DNA of 64,000 nt from Rodentibacter haemolyticus. GTDB lineage: Bacteria; Pseudomonadota; Gammaproteobacteria; Enterobacterales; Pasteurellaceae. Each line of letters opens with the position of its first letter. The first letter of the stretch is position 1. Under the pieces are notes generated by a model, which saw nothing but the letters and a program-made list of their open reading frames with translations, was not told where the DNA came from and searched no databases. Positions 49,137-58,086 of the stretch are shown here, piece after piece. The stretch is taken from contig NZ_CP063056.1 in the NCBI RefSeq assembly GCF_015356115.1, forward strand, positions 1,488,001 through 1,552,000. Direction: 5' to 3'. The translations under genes and the position numbers were made by a program.

Positions 49137-50030
49137 ATGAACAACAACGTAAAAATTGGTTTTATTGGCTTGGGTAAAATGGGTTCGGGTATGTGCCATA
49201 ATTTGCAACAAGCAGGGTTTGATTTGACAGTTTACAACCGCACTGTATCAAAAACAGAACCCTTTAAAAACAAAGGGGCAAAAGTTGCAAACAGTATTGC
49301 CGAACTAACAAAAGAATGCGATGTGATCTTTACCAGTTTATTTGATGATGCTTCATTGCTTGAAATATGCGAACGTGAAATTTTCCCAGCACTTTCTCAA
49401 GGCAAAATTCACGTTGGTTTAACCACTGTTCAACCGGAAACGGCAAATCAACTTAAATTAGCACATCAAAAATATGGGGCGGATTATATCGCCGCCCCTG
49501 TTGTGGGACGACCTGATGCGGCACAAGTGGGCAAATTGATTACTTTTCTAGCCGGTTGCCCTGCCGCGATTGAAAAAGCATTGCCTTTAATTGAAAAATA
49601 CACCGTGCAACAGGTCAATCTTGGCGAGCAGGCAAGTATGGCAAATGTGATGAAAATCTGTGTCAATTATATGGCGATGTCGCAGCTTGCAATGCTAGGC
49701 GAAGTCTTCACTTTCGCAGAAAAAACGGGGTTAGCAAAGCCCTATATTCTTGCAATAACCGAGCAATTTTTTGCAGGAAACGAAACAATGCGTATGTATG
49801 CTGAAAAAATTGCTAAACGGGATTTCGATACCGTTGGTTTTGATTTGTCTGCGGGATTAAAAGATGCGTTAATTTTTGATCAAGCCTTTATATCGCAAGG
49901 CATTCAAGCCACCGCAATCGCAGGCGCAAAAGTACATTTAATTGCTGCAAATGCAAATGGTTTAGGGAATAAAGACTGGAGTGCCTTAACGGAAATCACT
50001 AGATTACTAGCCGGATTAAAAGCGAACTAA
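49137..50030 (+). CDS. Beta-hydroxyacid dehydrogenase family protein (HIBADH/tartronate-semialdehyde reductase-like)
   Basis: 297 aa. N-terminal NAD(P)-binding motif GFIGLGKMGSGMCHNLQQAG (residues 7-26), then YNRTVSKTEPFKNKGAKVA, the substrate-side APVVGRPDAAQVGKL near 120, and the catalytic Lys region ANVMKICVNYMAMSQLAMLGE near 178. The C-terminal helical domain has LSAGLKDALIFDQAF. The family oxidises 3-hydroxyacids or reduces succinate or tartronate semialdehydes; several members are stand-alone enzymes of unclear substrate. It is preceded by the Crp/Fnr gene. No other catabolic gene is adjacent. Confidence 0.85.
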   Translation: MNNNVKIGFIGLGKMGSGMCHNLQQAGFDLTVYNRTVSKTEPFKNKGAKVANSIAELTKECDVIFTSLFDDASLLEICEREIFPALSQGKIHVGLTTVQPETANQLKLAHQKYGADYIAAPVVGRPDAAQVGKLITFLAGCPAAIEKALPLIEKYTVQQVNLGEQASMANVMKICVNYMAMSQLAMLGEVFTFAEKTGLAKPYILAITEQFFAGNETMRMYAEKIAKRDFDTVGFDLSAGLKDALIFDQAFISQGIQATAIAGAKVHLIAANANGLGNKDWSALTEITRLLAGLKAN

Positions 50031-50140
50031 ACGATTATTTCTCGCTGTTACGTAGTGGTTACACAAAATGGATTATGGGGGGGGATTCATAAGCCCTTGC
50101 CAACATAATGAAATTTATTGACAGATTAACAGCTTAAAAG

Positions 50141-50172
50141 ACAAGGAGGGAAGCTAACTTCCCTCCTTATTT
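50141..50172 (-). terminator. Terminator at the end of tpsA
   Basis: 11-bp perfect stem AAGGAGGGAAG / CTTCCCTCCTT with a 4-nt loop between convergent genes. On the minus strand it is followed by GTCTTTTAAG; on the plus strand by ATTTCG. Confidence 0.8.
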
Positions 50173-50190
50173 CGTTGATAAGTTCAACGA

Positions 50191-53100
50191 TTATCTACGT
50201 CTTTGACGTTGCTGTAACAGGCGTTGCTGCTGGATGCGTTTTTTCGCCTCTTGTTCTAAACGCCCTTTCACGTTTGTGGTTAATTTCACATCGGCTTTCA
50301 CCTTTTGATCTTTGACCACTTGCGGTTTCGGTGGATTGATGCCGCCTTGTTTGATAGTCTCTTTCTTGGTGGAGTCCACTTTCACGCTCACATCCGCTTT
50401 CACGCCTGCAATTGTGCCGTTGTCCCAATCTTTTTTGGCACTTTCTTGCCAGTTATTGACTGGGTAAGGCGTAAATTTACCGCTGCCGTTTGCGGAAAGA
50501 TGTACGCTGGTTTCGTTGATTTTATCTGTAACCGAGGTGCTACTTACACCGCCTTTGAGCTGATTATTCACTTTCGGAGCATTGATGCTACTGCCGTTAA
50601 AGTGAGCGTTGTTGCCTGCAAGGGTGGCATTTTGGGCGGTTAAATCGGTTGTCGTGTGCGTTTCATTACGCACCACATCCACATTTAATTTGCCTGAGCC
50701 ACTGTCTGGTGTCCAAGTGCCGCTATTTAAGCTGCCGCTCAACGAGAGACCAAGATCAACGCCGGTTTTGTTCACGTTGTTTTTGGCTGAATTTAAGTGG
50801 AGATCCCCTTTTCCGGCATCAAGGTTTAGGTTGGTGCTATTCGAGCTGACACCTGTCAGGGTAACGCCATTTTCCGCTTTGATATTCACGTTTTTACCGT
50901 TAATCGAAACGCCTTGATGTGTGGTGCTGTTTTCGTGCTGTACGTTGAGATTGCCGTTAATGCCTAAGCTTGCACCATTCGCTCCGACACTCACGCCACC
51001 GCCCACGCTCACGTTTAAGTCTTGCACTTGGCTTTTACCCGGTTGAACATTCACAGTGTTGCCACTAATGGAAACCGTGTTGCCTGCTTGTACGTTTGTC
51101 CCTTGTAAGGAAACCTCACCTTTGCCGTGAATGCCCACATTATTGCCACCTTGAACATTATGTAACACCGCATCTGTACGGTTACCTTTATGTCCGTTCG
51201 CTGTGAAATTCACATCCACAGAAGGCAATGCCGCCCCTGCTGCCGGAATCACTAACGAGCCGACACCCACATTGAGGGTAAAGCCGCCGCCTTTGTGAGA
51301 GCTGGTATTTTGTGATTGGCTAAACTGAGCGGTTTGAGCGTTGATATTCACATCATTTTTCGCTGAAATATCTGCTTGGCTGTTCAGTTTACCTGTGTTG
51401 ATATTGACGTTATTTCCTTGCACATTGGCAATATGAGCCGTCGTGGAATTACTTTGATCTTTTTGGAAATGCACCCCAAGATTAACGGCAGCATTGGCTG
51501 TAGCTAAATCTTTAGAACTTGCACTCACGCCGATGGTTAAGCCACCACTGACTTTTTCATTTTGTTTGGTATTTTGAGCCGATTGAATACTGTGGCTTTG
51601 TGAATTAAGGTTCACGTTTTTACCCGCTGTATATTGCGTACCAACATCCGTTAATTTGCCAGTATTGACATTAATATTTTGTCCGGCTTTTAGAGCGGTG
51701 CTTTGTGCATTGGCTTGTTCATTACTTTCACGCCCTCCTGAAATCCCCAGTACGAGGCTGCCACTCACGGTTTTATTTTTATCAACCGCTGTGGTTAAGG
51801 ATAAACCTAAATCAAAGTTTTTCTGTCTGCCTTCTTCGGTGCTGTATTCCGGCGTATGGCTGATATTTTTTGCATTTTGAGAAAGGTTACCTCCGGCATT
51901 TAACGTTGTGCCTTTATGCTGAATAAGGTTATTCGCATTGATGTTGAGATCATTTTTAGCAGATAATTGGCTACTTTGTGGGCTTGCGCCTTGTTTAAAG
52001 GTGTCTTTATGAGCAAGCCCTAAATCAATCTTATTTGTGACCGCACTTTCTGTCACAGTTATAGTATTGGTAATGCCAAAAGCGGTGTTCACATTAGAGT
52101 CATAGTAACTATTGTGTTGGGCTTTAGTTACCATATTATTGGCGTTGATGTTTAGATCGCCTTTAGTCGACTCAATTTTACTGCCATTAACATTTACATT
52201 TTGAGCTGAAAGATTTGTCGTACCGCCACTAATTACCGAAGGTGTATGCGTGGTTTCCCCGATAGATTGAGATTTATCATAAAAACCCAAAGTCGCACTA
52301 GCTTGCCCTTTATATTTCAGATTATCTTTTACATTATTCGCAAGTGCTTCACCCGCTTGCTCTGCTTTCACACTCCCGTCAACTAGCCCTTTGATCGTTT
52401 CAACGGAAGATTTGACAACACCTTCGTAGTCTAATGATAGCGTTGGTTGTTCAACTTTTGTGCTAAATCCAATGCCGGACTGATGAAGAACTTGTCTGAG
52501 TTCATTTCGGCTTCCTCTGATATTGATATCCTTTTTCGCTGAAATATCTAGTATTCCCGCAGCTTGTACACGGCTACCAATAATATTGACATTTTTATTA
52601 GTAGTAAGCTGCAAGTTTGATAAGGATTTTAAGTCAGAACCTTTTGAGGTATAAACGGTTTTAAATCCTCTGCTACGCTCTTTGGTAATATCAAAGATCA
52701 TTCCTTTACGACCTTTTTCCGAATAGGAATGATAGTCCTGAACGACATCTAAAGTTAGGCTACCGTTATTGCCTTTTACCAACGCATCTTTACCGGAAAC
52801 CACACGGCTACCTGAAATTTTTACGCCCTGTTGTGAATCGATTAGAATTGCGCCTTTAACCGTGAAATCCGCCCCCTGTTGCTCAATATCGTTACGTTTT
52901 GAAGCTAAAGCTTTTGAGCCGGCTAAACCGCCCCAATATTTTTCTTTATCATCAACGACGTGAGAATTTTTCACTTCTTCTGAAACAAAAGAGAGTTTCC
53001 CTTTATTCTCAATCACTAAGTCGCCGTCAATACGCCCGATAGTGCCGGCAAAATCAACGTGATTACCGGAAACAACCATATCTCCCTTCACATTTAATTC

Positions 53101-54480
53101 ACTGGCAACATAGTTATTAGCAATAGCAGTTTGTGTGCTTAAACCCGTTCTATGTTTTTTCGGTTCATTACGGAAATGGGCTAACGCATCATAATAATTG
53201 TTCTCTTGCTCACCTTTTAAAGCGATCCCTTTTTCTGATTGCAAGACTAACTGATTGGTATCGACTTGCAAAGCCCGCCCTGTCAGCTGATCTTTGGTCG
53301 CAACTAATTTCACTTTGTCGGCACGAATGGTGGTTTTATGGGCAGTTTCTATTCGGCTATTATCTTCCTCGTGGTGTTTGTAACTGCCTCTAAAACGATT
53401 TTCTGAAAAGGTTTGGCGATTAGTAGTTTTACTTGAACCTAAATGAGTCTTACCACCAATAATCATTGCTTCTTTTGCTTGAATATCCGTAGCTTTTACC
53501 TCTAAATTATTCTCAACCACAATGGCGACATTCTCACCTTTAATCGTCGTTTTCTTCAAATTTTCTTTATCCGTCCGTTTAGAATTTGAACCTGTAATTT
53601 TACCTTTAATTTCTTGGTGTCTTTCTTCAGATTTTTTAGTGATCGTACCATCTAACTTCGCATTACCTGCCGTGACGATAACGTCTTTTTTTGCGGAGAG
53701 ATCGCTGCCGTTAACGCTAAGTGTCGCACGGCTGTCCGTAGAGTGAATGCGAATACGCCCTGCTTGAATACTACCGGCGACTTTACCGTCTAGGACTTGT
53801 CCTTGCTGTGGTAACACGCTCACCGTGAGTTGACCCGCATCATTACGAGCCACTTGGTTACGCCCCATCAATACATTTACATCGCCATCGGCTTCTACAT
53901 TAGCGGCTACATTCACAGTCGGTGCAATTAAATCAATATGAGCACCTGAAATCGTACCTTTTGCCGATAATTTGTTATCACCATCTACTTGATAGCCCGT
54001 TAATTTACCGTTTTCAACATTCGCTTTCCCTACCACCAATGAAGCTCTAGGGGTATTGATGAAACCACCGCCTTCAACATCGATACCGTTTGGATTAACC
54101 AGCACATAATCTGCTTTCTGCCCTACAATTTCCTGTTTGCCGACAAGACGGGAAGGGTTATGGCTCACCACTTCGTTTAAAATCACCGTTGCGGATTGCT
54201 GACGTAAATTAGGGTTTGCCGCAACATTGCCTGCCAGTTGTGATTGGCTCGCTTGGCGGGCATTGTTTAACACTGCCCCTGATTTATCCACGTTAAATTT
54301 ATGATATTGGTTATGCGACAGCCCTGCTTGGCTTGGTGTCGCGATATTGACAATTTCCACCCCTTTTTGTGTGGAAATTTGGGTATTACCGTTAGCCGCT
54401 TGAATTTCTGCATAGCTATAGGAGGAGGCGTAGCACACGGACAAGGCTATCGCAATTTTTGAAAGTGTCATTTTTTGCAT
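50191..54480 (-). CDS. Two-partner secretion exoprotein (filamentous hemagglutinin-like TpsA)
   Basis: 1429 aa. Signal peptide MQKMTLSKIAIALSVCYASSYSYA; then the TPS domain (about 30-300) with the NPNL (AANPNLRQQS) and NPNGI (VNPNGIDVEGGGFINTP) secretion motifs; then a long beta-helix built of hemagglutinin repeats alternating Asn-rich turns with short hydrophobic strands (patterns like AGQNINVNTGKLTDVGTQYT). The end is unusual: a short Pro/Lys linker and a basic helix EQEAKKRIQQQRLLQQR. There is no VENN motif, toxin domain or small immunity gene, so this is an adhesin-type TpsA, not CdiA. It is transcribed after its transporter gene tpsB. One uptake signal sequence is inside. Confidence 0.93.
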   Translation of the reverse strand: MQKMTLSKIAIALSVCYASSYSYAEIQAANGNTQISTQKGVEIVNIATPSQAGLSHNQYHKFNVDKSGAVLNNARQASQSQLAGNVAANPNLRQQSATVILNEVVSHNPSRLVGKQEIVGQKADYVLVNPNGIDVEGGGFINTPRASLVVGKANVENGKLTGYQVDGDNKLSAKGTISGAHIDLIAPTVNVAANVEADGDVNVLMGRNQVARNDAGQLTVSVLPQQGQVLDGKVAGSIQAGRIRIHSTDSRATLSVNGSDLSAKKDVIVTAGNAKLDGTITKKSEERHQEIKGKITGSNSKRTDKENLKKTTIKGENVAIVVENNLEVKATDIQAKEAMIIGGKTHLGSSKTTNRQTFSENRFRGSYKHHEEDNSRIETAHKTTIRADKVKLVATKDQLTGRALQVDTNQLVLQSEKGIALKGEQENNYYDALAHFRNEPKKHRTGLSTQTAIANNYVASELNVKGDMVVSGNHVDFAGTIGRIDGDLVIENKGKLSFVSEEVKNSHVVDDKEKYWGGLAGSKALASKRNDIEQQGADFTVKGAILIDSQQGVKISGSRVVSGKDALVKGNNGSLTLDVVQDYHSYSEKGRKGMIFDITKERSRGFKTVYTSKGSDLKSLSNLQLTTNKNVNIIGSRVQAAGILDISAKKDINIRGSRNELRQVLHQSGIGFSTKVEQPTLSLDYEGVVKSSVETIKGLVDGSVKAEQAGEALANNVKDNLKYKGQASATLGFYDKSQSIGETTHTPSVISGGTTNLSAQNVNVNGSKIESTKGDLNINANNMVTKAQHNSYYDSNVNTAFGITNTITVTESAVTNKIDLGLAHKDTFKQGASPQSSQLSAKNDLNINANNLIQHKGTTLNAGGNLSQNAKNISHTPEYSTEEGRQKNFDLGLSLTTAVDKNKTVSGSLVLGISGGRESNEQANAQSTALKAGQNINVNTGKLTDVGTQYTAGKNVNLNSQSHSIQSAQNTKQNEKVSGGLTIGVSASSKDLATANAAVNLGVHFQKDQSNSTTAHIANVQGNNVNINTGKLNSQADISAKNDVNINAQTAQFSQSQNTSSHKGGGFTLNVGVGSLVIPAAGAALPSVDVNFTANGHKGNRTDAVLHNVQGGNNVGIHGKGEVSLQGTNVQAGNTVSISGNTVNVQPGKSQVQDLNVSVGGGVSVGANGASLGINGNLNVQHENSTTHQGVSINGKNVNIKAENGVTLTGVSSNSTNLNLDAGKGDLHLNSAKNNVNKTGVDLGLSLSGSLNSGTWTPDSGSGKLNVDVVRNETHTTTDLTAQNATLAGNNAHFNGSSINAPKVNNQLKGGVSSTSVTDKINETSVHLSANGSGKFTPYPVNNWQESAKKDWDNGTIAGVKADVSVKVDSTKKETIKQGGINPPKPQVVKDQKVKADVKLTTNVKGRLEQEAKKRIQQQRLLQQRQRRR

Positions 54481-54690
54481 AGAATATCCAAAGAAAAGAA
54501 AAATATTAACCGGTAAGCTGTATTTACATAGCTTATCCGCTATAAGCGGTCAGAATTTGCCAACATTGACAATCTAACCAGGGGGATATAATCGCCCGTT
54601 TACAACTAAAGCGATTTTTAAATATCGGTTTCGTATTCTATGCCTTAAATGTGAAAAAAATAATGAATTTTTTTGTAAAAATTGTAAAAA

Positions 54691-54706
54691 TGTGAAGTAA
54701 CTCACA
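54691..54706 (-). promoter_or_regulatory. CRP-binding site upstream of tpsA
   Basis: TGTGAAGTAACTCACA is a perfect TGTGA-N6-TCACA palindrome, 211 bp before the tpsA ATG and just inside the R1 copy C boundary on the other side. It suggests that the adhesin gene has its own CRP-responsive promoter in the tpsB-tpsA gap. Confidence 0.6.
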
Positions 54707-54727
54707 GAATAAAACGAATAAATTTAC

Positions 54728-54894
54728 GGTATTATGTATCAGTTGCACAAAGAGAATTTTATCTCCGAGATTTCTTAGGGTAGAGTGTCGTTAGGCGAAG
54801 CCGTAACACATCGCTTCATCATTAAATCTTGTTACTTGGTGTCGGCTTCGCCTAACGCGCCTTACAATGTTTTGTGCAAGTGCTACATAATACC
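54728..54894. repeat. Dispersed palindromic element family R1, copy C (best preserved)
   Basis: 167 bp. The left end is GGTATTATGTATCAGTTGCA followed by CAAAGAGAATTTTATC; the right end, reverse-complemented, is GGTATTATGTAGCACTTGCA followed by CAAAA. Two inverted interior blocks, GTTAGGCGAAGCCGTAAC and GGCTTCGCCTAACGCG, can fold into a long hairpin. It is inserted in the 461-bp gap between tpsB and tpsA. The remainder of the gap toward tpsA shows a small hairpin (AAGCTGTATTTACATAGCTT) and the CRP site. Confidence 0.88.
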
Positions 54895-54941
54895 GTAATA
54901 ATGAGAAAATTGACGGCTTGTCTTTTAGCACCTTTCTGTTG

Positions 54942-56624
54942 CTAAAACTGAACGCTCACATTGGTACTGAATTGCTGTGATTTTCTTTGTTCGTTGGAGG
55001 CGAAGTGTTTGCCTTTTGCCCATTCGAAGTTAAGTTTGTAGCGATTTTTCAGTTGGAGCTGAAGCCCGATCACTCCTGAAATCGCTTTTGTTGAGTGACT
55101 TGGTGTGTATTCTTGAGCGTGGTTTGTCGAGACATTCCGTTGTATCCCCATATCTATGCCTACATAGGGTTCAATTTGCCAATTTTCCCACTGTTTCACC
55201 CAAAAAAGCGTGTTTTGCAAGCTTAGGGCTTTTTCCGTAGAGGAGGAAAAGTGTCGGAAGCCCCGCACATTATAGCGATCAAGCAAGTCTTGTTGTTTTA
55301 AACTTGGGAGAAACTGGCGGCTGTATTGCCCTTGCAAACGGTGGTGTTGACGAAAGTCTTGCCCGAAGAAATGCCGATATTGAATGTAATCAAGGCTCAC
55401 ATTGAATTTATGGTAGGGTTTATAAAACCGCTCAAGATTATTGCGATAGGACGGCTTGCCGTATTCGTAGCTCATATCGGTTAAAATTAGCCCGTTTTCC
55501 CGCAGTTGAAGATGATTTAGCCCGATTGTACCGCTCGTAATGGTTGGGCTTTGAATTTCATAAATCACATCTGCCAGCCCATTTTGGGCGTTGATATGAT
55601 CAAATTGAACATAGGCGGTGCTGATGCTGTTTGTGCCTCGATGAAAGACATTTTCCACTCGCCCCCCCCATTGCCAAGTTCGTCCGTGTTGGGGCAGGGT
55701 TGTTCGATTTAAGGCTAAATCCGCTTTATATTGAGAGATTGACCCAAAGGTGCTAAATCGCCAGTAGCCGTAAGGTACGGAATAATAGAGGGCAACACTG
55801 CGGTTATAAGGATAAAACCCCGAACGTAACGAGTGGCTGCCACTGAGACTAAGGCTATCCGATAGTCCGAAAGGGCTATCGATATTGACATAGCCACGTC
55901 CAATCCATTCCCCCGTGCTTTTATTGCCATAATTATCCACCGAAAGCCGCCCTGATAGTCGTTGGCGGTAGGTATTCTGTAATGCCAGCTCAATATTGCC
56001 TTGCGAATCGGGATAGACGTCCACCGTTACCGTGCTGCCAAGTAGCGTATTTGTTTGATCCAACCCTTGATCGAGATCACGCACATTTAAGGGTTTACCG
56101 ATTAAATGAGGGAAAAGCATTTCTGCATTGATGATCTGGTCTTCACCCGAAATTTTCGCCAATTTACCTTCAACTACTTGCATAATCAGCCTGCGTGATC
56201 CATCACTTTGAAATTGGAACGGATTGTGGAGATAACCTGCTTTCAGATAAGCCGCCGTTACATTTTTGCTAAGCTGGTTCAGATAGCCTTCATTGATACA
56301 CTCGCCCAACGGTGGAAGCAATGGCTCGGTAGGAATCAAGGTAATACCGCGTAGTTCAATTTCATCAAAAGGCAAACAGGTTTGGCTATAAGCGTGAGTG
56401 TCAACCTCGGCGGCGGTGGCTTGATATTTTTGTTTACTTAACCGCTGCTGGCGGATCTGTGTTTCAAGTTCATTAAGTTCTTGTTGGGCGGATTGATAAA
56501 GTGAGCGATCATTTAAGGGAGGAGCGGAATTTTCCGCCAAAGCCTGTGGAGTAAAAATAAGTCCGATTGAAGAACAAAGGGCTAGGGAGCGTAAACCTAG
56601 AAAAGTGCGACGGGGTATAGGCAT
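54942..56624 (-). CDS. Two-partner secretion outer-membrane transporter (ShlB/FhaC/HecB family, TpsB)
   Basis: 560 aa. N-terminal export region MPIPRRTFLGLRSLALCSSI ending in FTPQALA; a helix/linker; two POTRA domains (about 75-220, with IELRGITLIPTEPLLPP, GYLNQLSKNVTAAYLKAGYL and MQVVEGKLAKISG); then a 16-strand-type beta barrel with the family motif VRGFRHFSSSTEKA in the L6 loop near 445 and a terminal strand FSTNVSVQF. It secretes the TpsA protein encoded 461 bp downstream. The order tpsB then tpsA is common in Pasteurellaceae and other families. Confidence 0.94.
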   Translation of the reverse strand: MPIPRRTFLGLRSLALCSSIGLIFTPQALAENSAPPLNDRSLYQSAQQELNELETQIRQQRLSKQKYQATAAEVDTHAYSQTCLPFDEIELRGITLIPTEPLLPPLGECINEGYLNQLSKNVTAAYLKAGYLHNPFQFQSDGSRRLIMQVVEGKLAKISGEDQIINAEMLFPHLIGKPLNVRDLDQGLDQTNTLLGSTVTVDVYPDSQGNIELALQNTYRQRLSGRLSVDNYGNKSTGEWIGRGYVNIDSPFGLSDSLSLSGSHSLRSGFYPYNRSVALYYSVPYGYWRFSTFGSISQYKADLALNRTTLPQHGRTWQWGGRVENVFHRGTNSISTAYVQFDHINAQNGLADVIYEIQSPTITSGTIGLNHLQLRENGLILTDMSYEYGKPSYRNNLERFYKPYHKFNVSLDYIQYRHFFGQDFRQHHRLQGQYSRQFLPSLKQQDLLDRYNVRGFRHFSSSTEKALSLQNTLFWVKQWENWQIEPYVGIDMGIQRNVSTNHAQEYTPSHSTKAISGVIGLQLQLKNRYKLNFEWAKGKHFASNEQRKSQQFSTNVSVQF

Positions 56625-56747
56625 TTTGAGTCATGTAAGAATATATAAGCAAGTGGGAAGAATTCTACTAAAAGGGCGACATAAAGCAAATAAAATTTAC
56701 CCGATATAACCGATTAAAATTCCCGAAGAAACGCTTCTTATTTCAAC

Positions 56748-56765
56748 ATCCCCGAAAGGGGGGAT
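56748..56765. other. GC-rich hairpin between tpsB and asd
   Basis: ATCCCCGAAAGGGGGGAT forms CCCC-GAAA-GGGG, a GNRA-type tetraloop hairpin standing out in an AT-rich 262-bp gap. No T-run follows on either strand. It may be a 5'-UTR element of asd, whose ATG is about 120 bp on; I do not recognise a known riboswitch. Confidence 0.4.
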
Positions 56766-56886
56766 ATTGACTAGAATTAATGAATTCATAAATTTATTGG
56801 TGTTGTCGATAAAAACACTTGATTTTGATTGTGCTATCTTGTAATTAATAAAATCATTCAAACACAACATAGCAAAGGAAAAATTT

Positions 56887-58002
56887 ATGAAAAACGTCGG
56901 TTTTATCGGATGGCGCGGAATGGTGGGTTCCGTATTAATGGATCGTATGGTGCAGGAAAATGATTTTACGGGGTTAAACCCGATTTTTTTCACCACATCA
57001 CAGGCAGGGCAAAAAGCACCGGTATTCGGTGGCAAAGATGCCGGTGATTTGAAAAACGCTTTTGATATTGAAGAACTGAAAAAATTAGACATCATCGTTA
57101 CTTGTCAAGGCGGTGATTATACAAATGAAGTTTATCCGAAATTAAAAGCCGCTGGCTGGGATGGTTATTGGGTGGATGCCGCATCCGCATTACGTATGAA
57201 AGATGAAGCGATCATCGTATTAGATCCGGTAAACCAACACGTTATTTCCGAAGGCTTGAAAAACGGCATAAAAACTTTCGTGGGTGGTAACTGTACGGTG
57301 AGTTTAATGCTAATGGCAATCGGCGGTTTATTCGAGAAAGATTTAGTGGAATGGATCTCTGTCGCGACTTACCAAGCCGCTTCCGGTGCCGGTGCGAAAA
57401 ATATGCGTGAATTACTCGCACAAATGGGATTATTACGTGATGCGGTAAAAGAGGAACTAGCGAATCCGGCTTCTTCAATTTTAGAAATTGAACGTAAAGT
57501 AACGGCAGAAATGCGTTCCGATAGTTTCCCGACAGAAAACTTTGGCGCGGCGTTAGGCGGTAGCCTCATTCCTTGGATCGACAAACTGCTTCCTGAAACA
57601 GGACAAACCAAAGAAGAATGGAAAGGTTATGCCGAAACCAACAAAATTTTGGGATTAAGCGACAACCCGATTCCGGTTGACGGCTTGTGCGTGCGTATTG
57701 GGGCATTACGCTGCCACAGCCAAGCCTTCACCATCAAATTGAAAAAAGATTTACCATTGGAAGAAATCGAACAAATTATCGCTTCACACAACGAATGGGT
57801 TAAAGTGATTCCAAATGATAAAGAAACCACATTACGTGAATTAACCCCGGCGAAAGTAACCGGCACATTAAGCGTACCTGTCGGCCGTTTACGCAAATTA
57901 GCAATGGGGCCGGAATACTTGGCGGCTTTCACTGTGGGAGACCAATTATTATGGGGGGCGGCAGAGCCGGTTCGCCGTATCTTAAAACAATTAGTGGTAT
58001 AA
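56887..58002 (+). CDS. asd: Aspartate-semialdehyde dehydrogenase
   Basis: 371 aa. It reduces aspartyl phosphate to aspartate semialdehyde for lysine, threonine, methionine and diaminopimelate. N-terminal NADP loop VGFIGWRGMVGSVLMDRM; active-site Cys in VGGNCTVSLMLMA (about residue 135); AASGAGAKNMRELL; and the His of RCHSQAFTIKLKK near 275. AAAGGA upstream of the ATG at 56887 is a good ribosome site. Length and motifs match the gammaproteobacterial form. A strong terminator follows. Confidence 0.97.
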   Translation: MKNVGFIGWRGMVGSVLMDRMVQENDFTGLNPIFFTTSQAGQKAPVFGGKDAGDLKNAFDIEELKKLDIIVTCQGGDYTNEVYPKLKAAGWDGYWVDAASALRMKDEAIIVLDPVNQHVISEGLKNGIKTFVGGNCTVSLMLMAIGGLFEKDLVEWISVATYQAASGAGAKNMRELLAQMGLLRDAVKEELANPASSILEIERKVTAEMRSDSFPTENFGAALGGSLIPWIDKLLPETGQTKEEWKGYAETNKILGLSDNPIPVDGLCVRIGALRCHSQAFTIKLKKDLPLEEIEQIIASHNEWVKVIPNDKETTLRELTPAKVTGTLSVPVGRLRKLAMGPEYLAAFTVGDQLLWGAAEPVRRILKQLVV

Positions 58003-58008
58003 GTTATC

Positions 58009-58041
58009 AGGTGTGTGAAAGGGCATTTCACACACTTTTTT
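58009..58041 (+). terminator. Rho-independent terminator of asd
   Basis: 10-bp stem GTGTGTGAAA / TTTCACACAC with 5-nt loop followed by TTTTTT, 8 nt past the asd stop. Confidence 0.92.
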
Positions 58042-58086
58042 CTCTCAAAATATGATTTTTATCAATATTCCTTGTCCGAAGTATCT

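Noticed and set aside
50191..54480. Contact-dependent inhibition (CdiA) toxin
   Set aside because: There is no VENN motif, no recognisable C-terminal toxin and no small immunity gene after it; TpsA adhesin fits better.
56625..56886. Lysine riboswitch before asd
   Set aside because: The region is only about 260 bp, AT-rich, with one small GC hairpin; none of the conserved lysine-aptamer blocks are visible.
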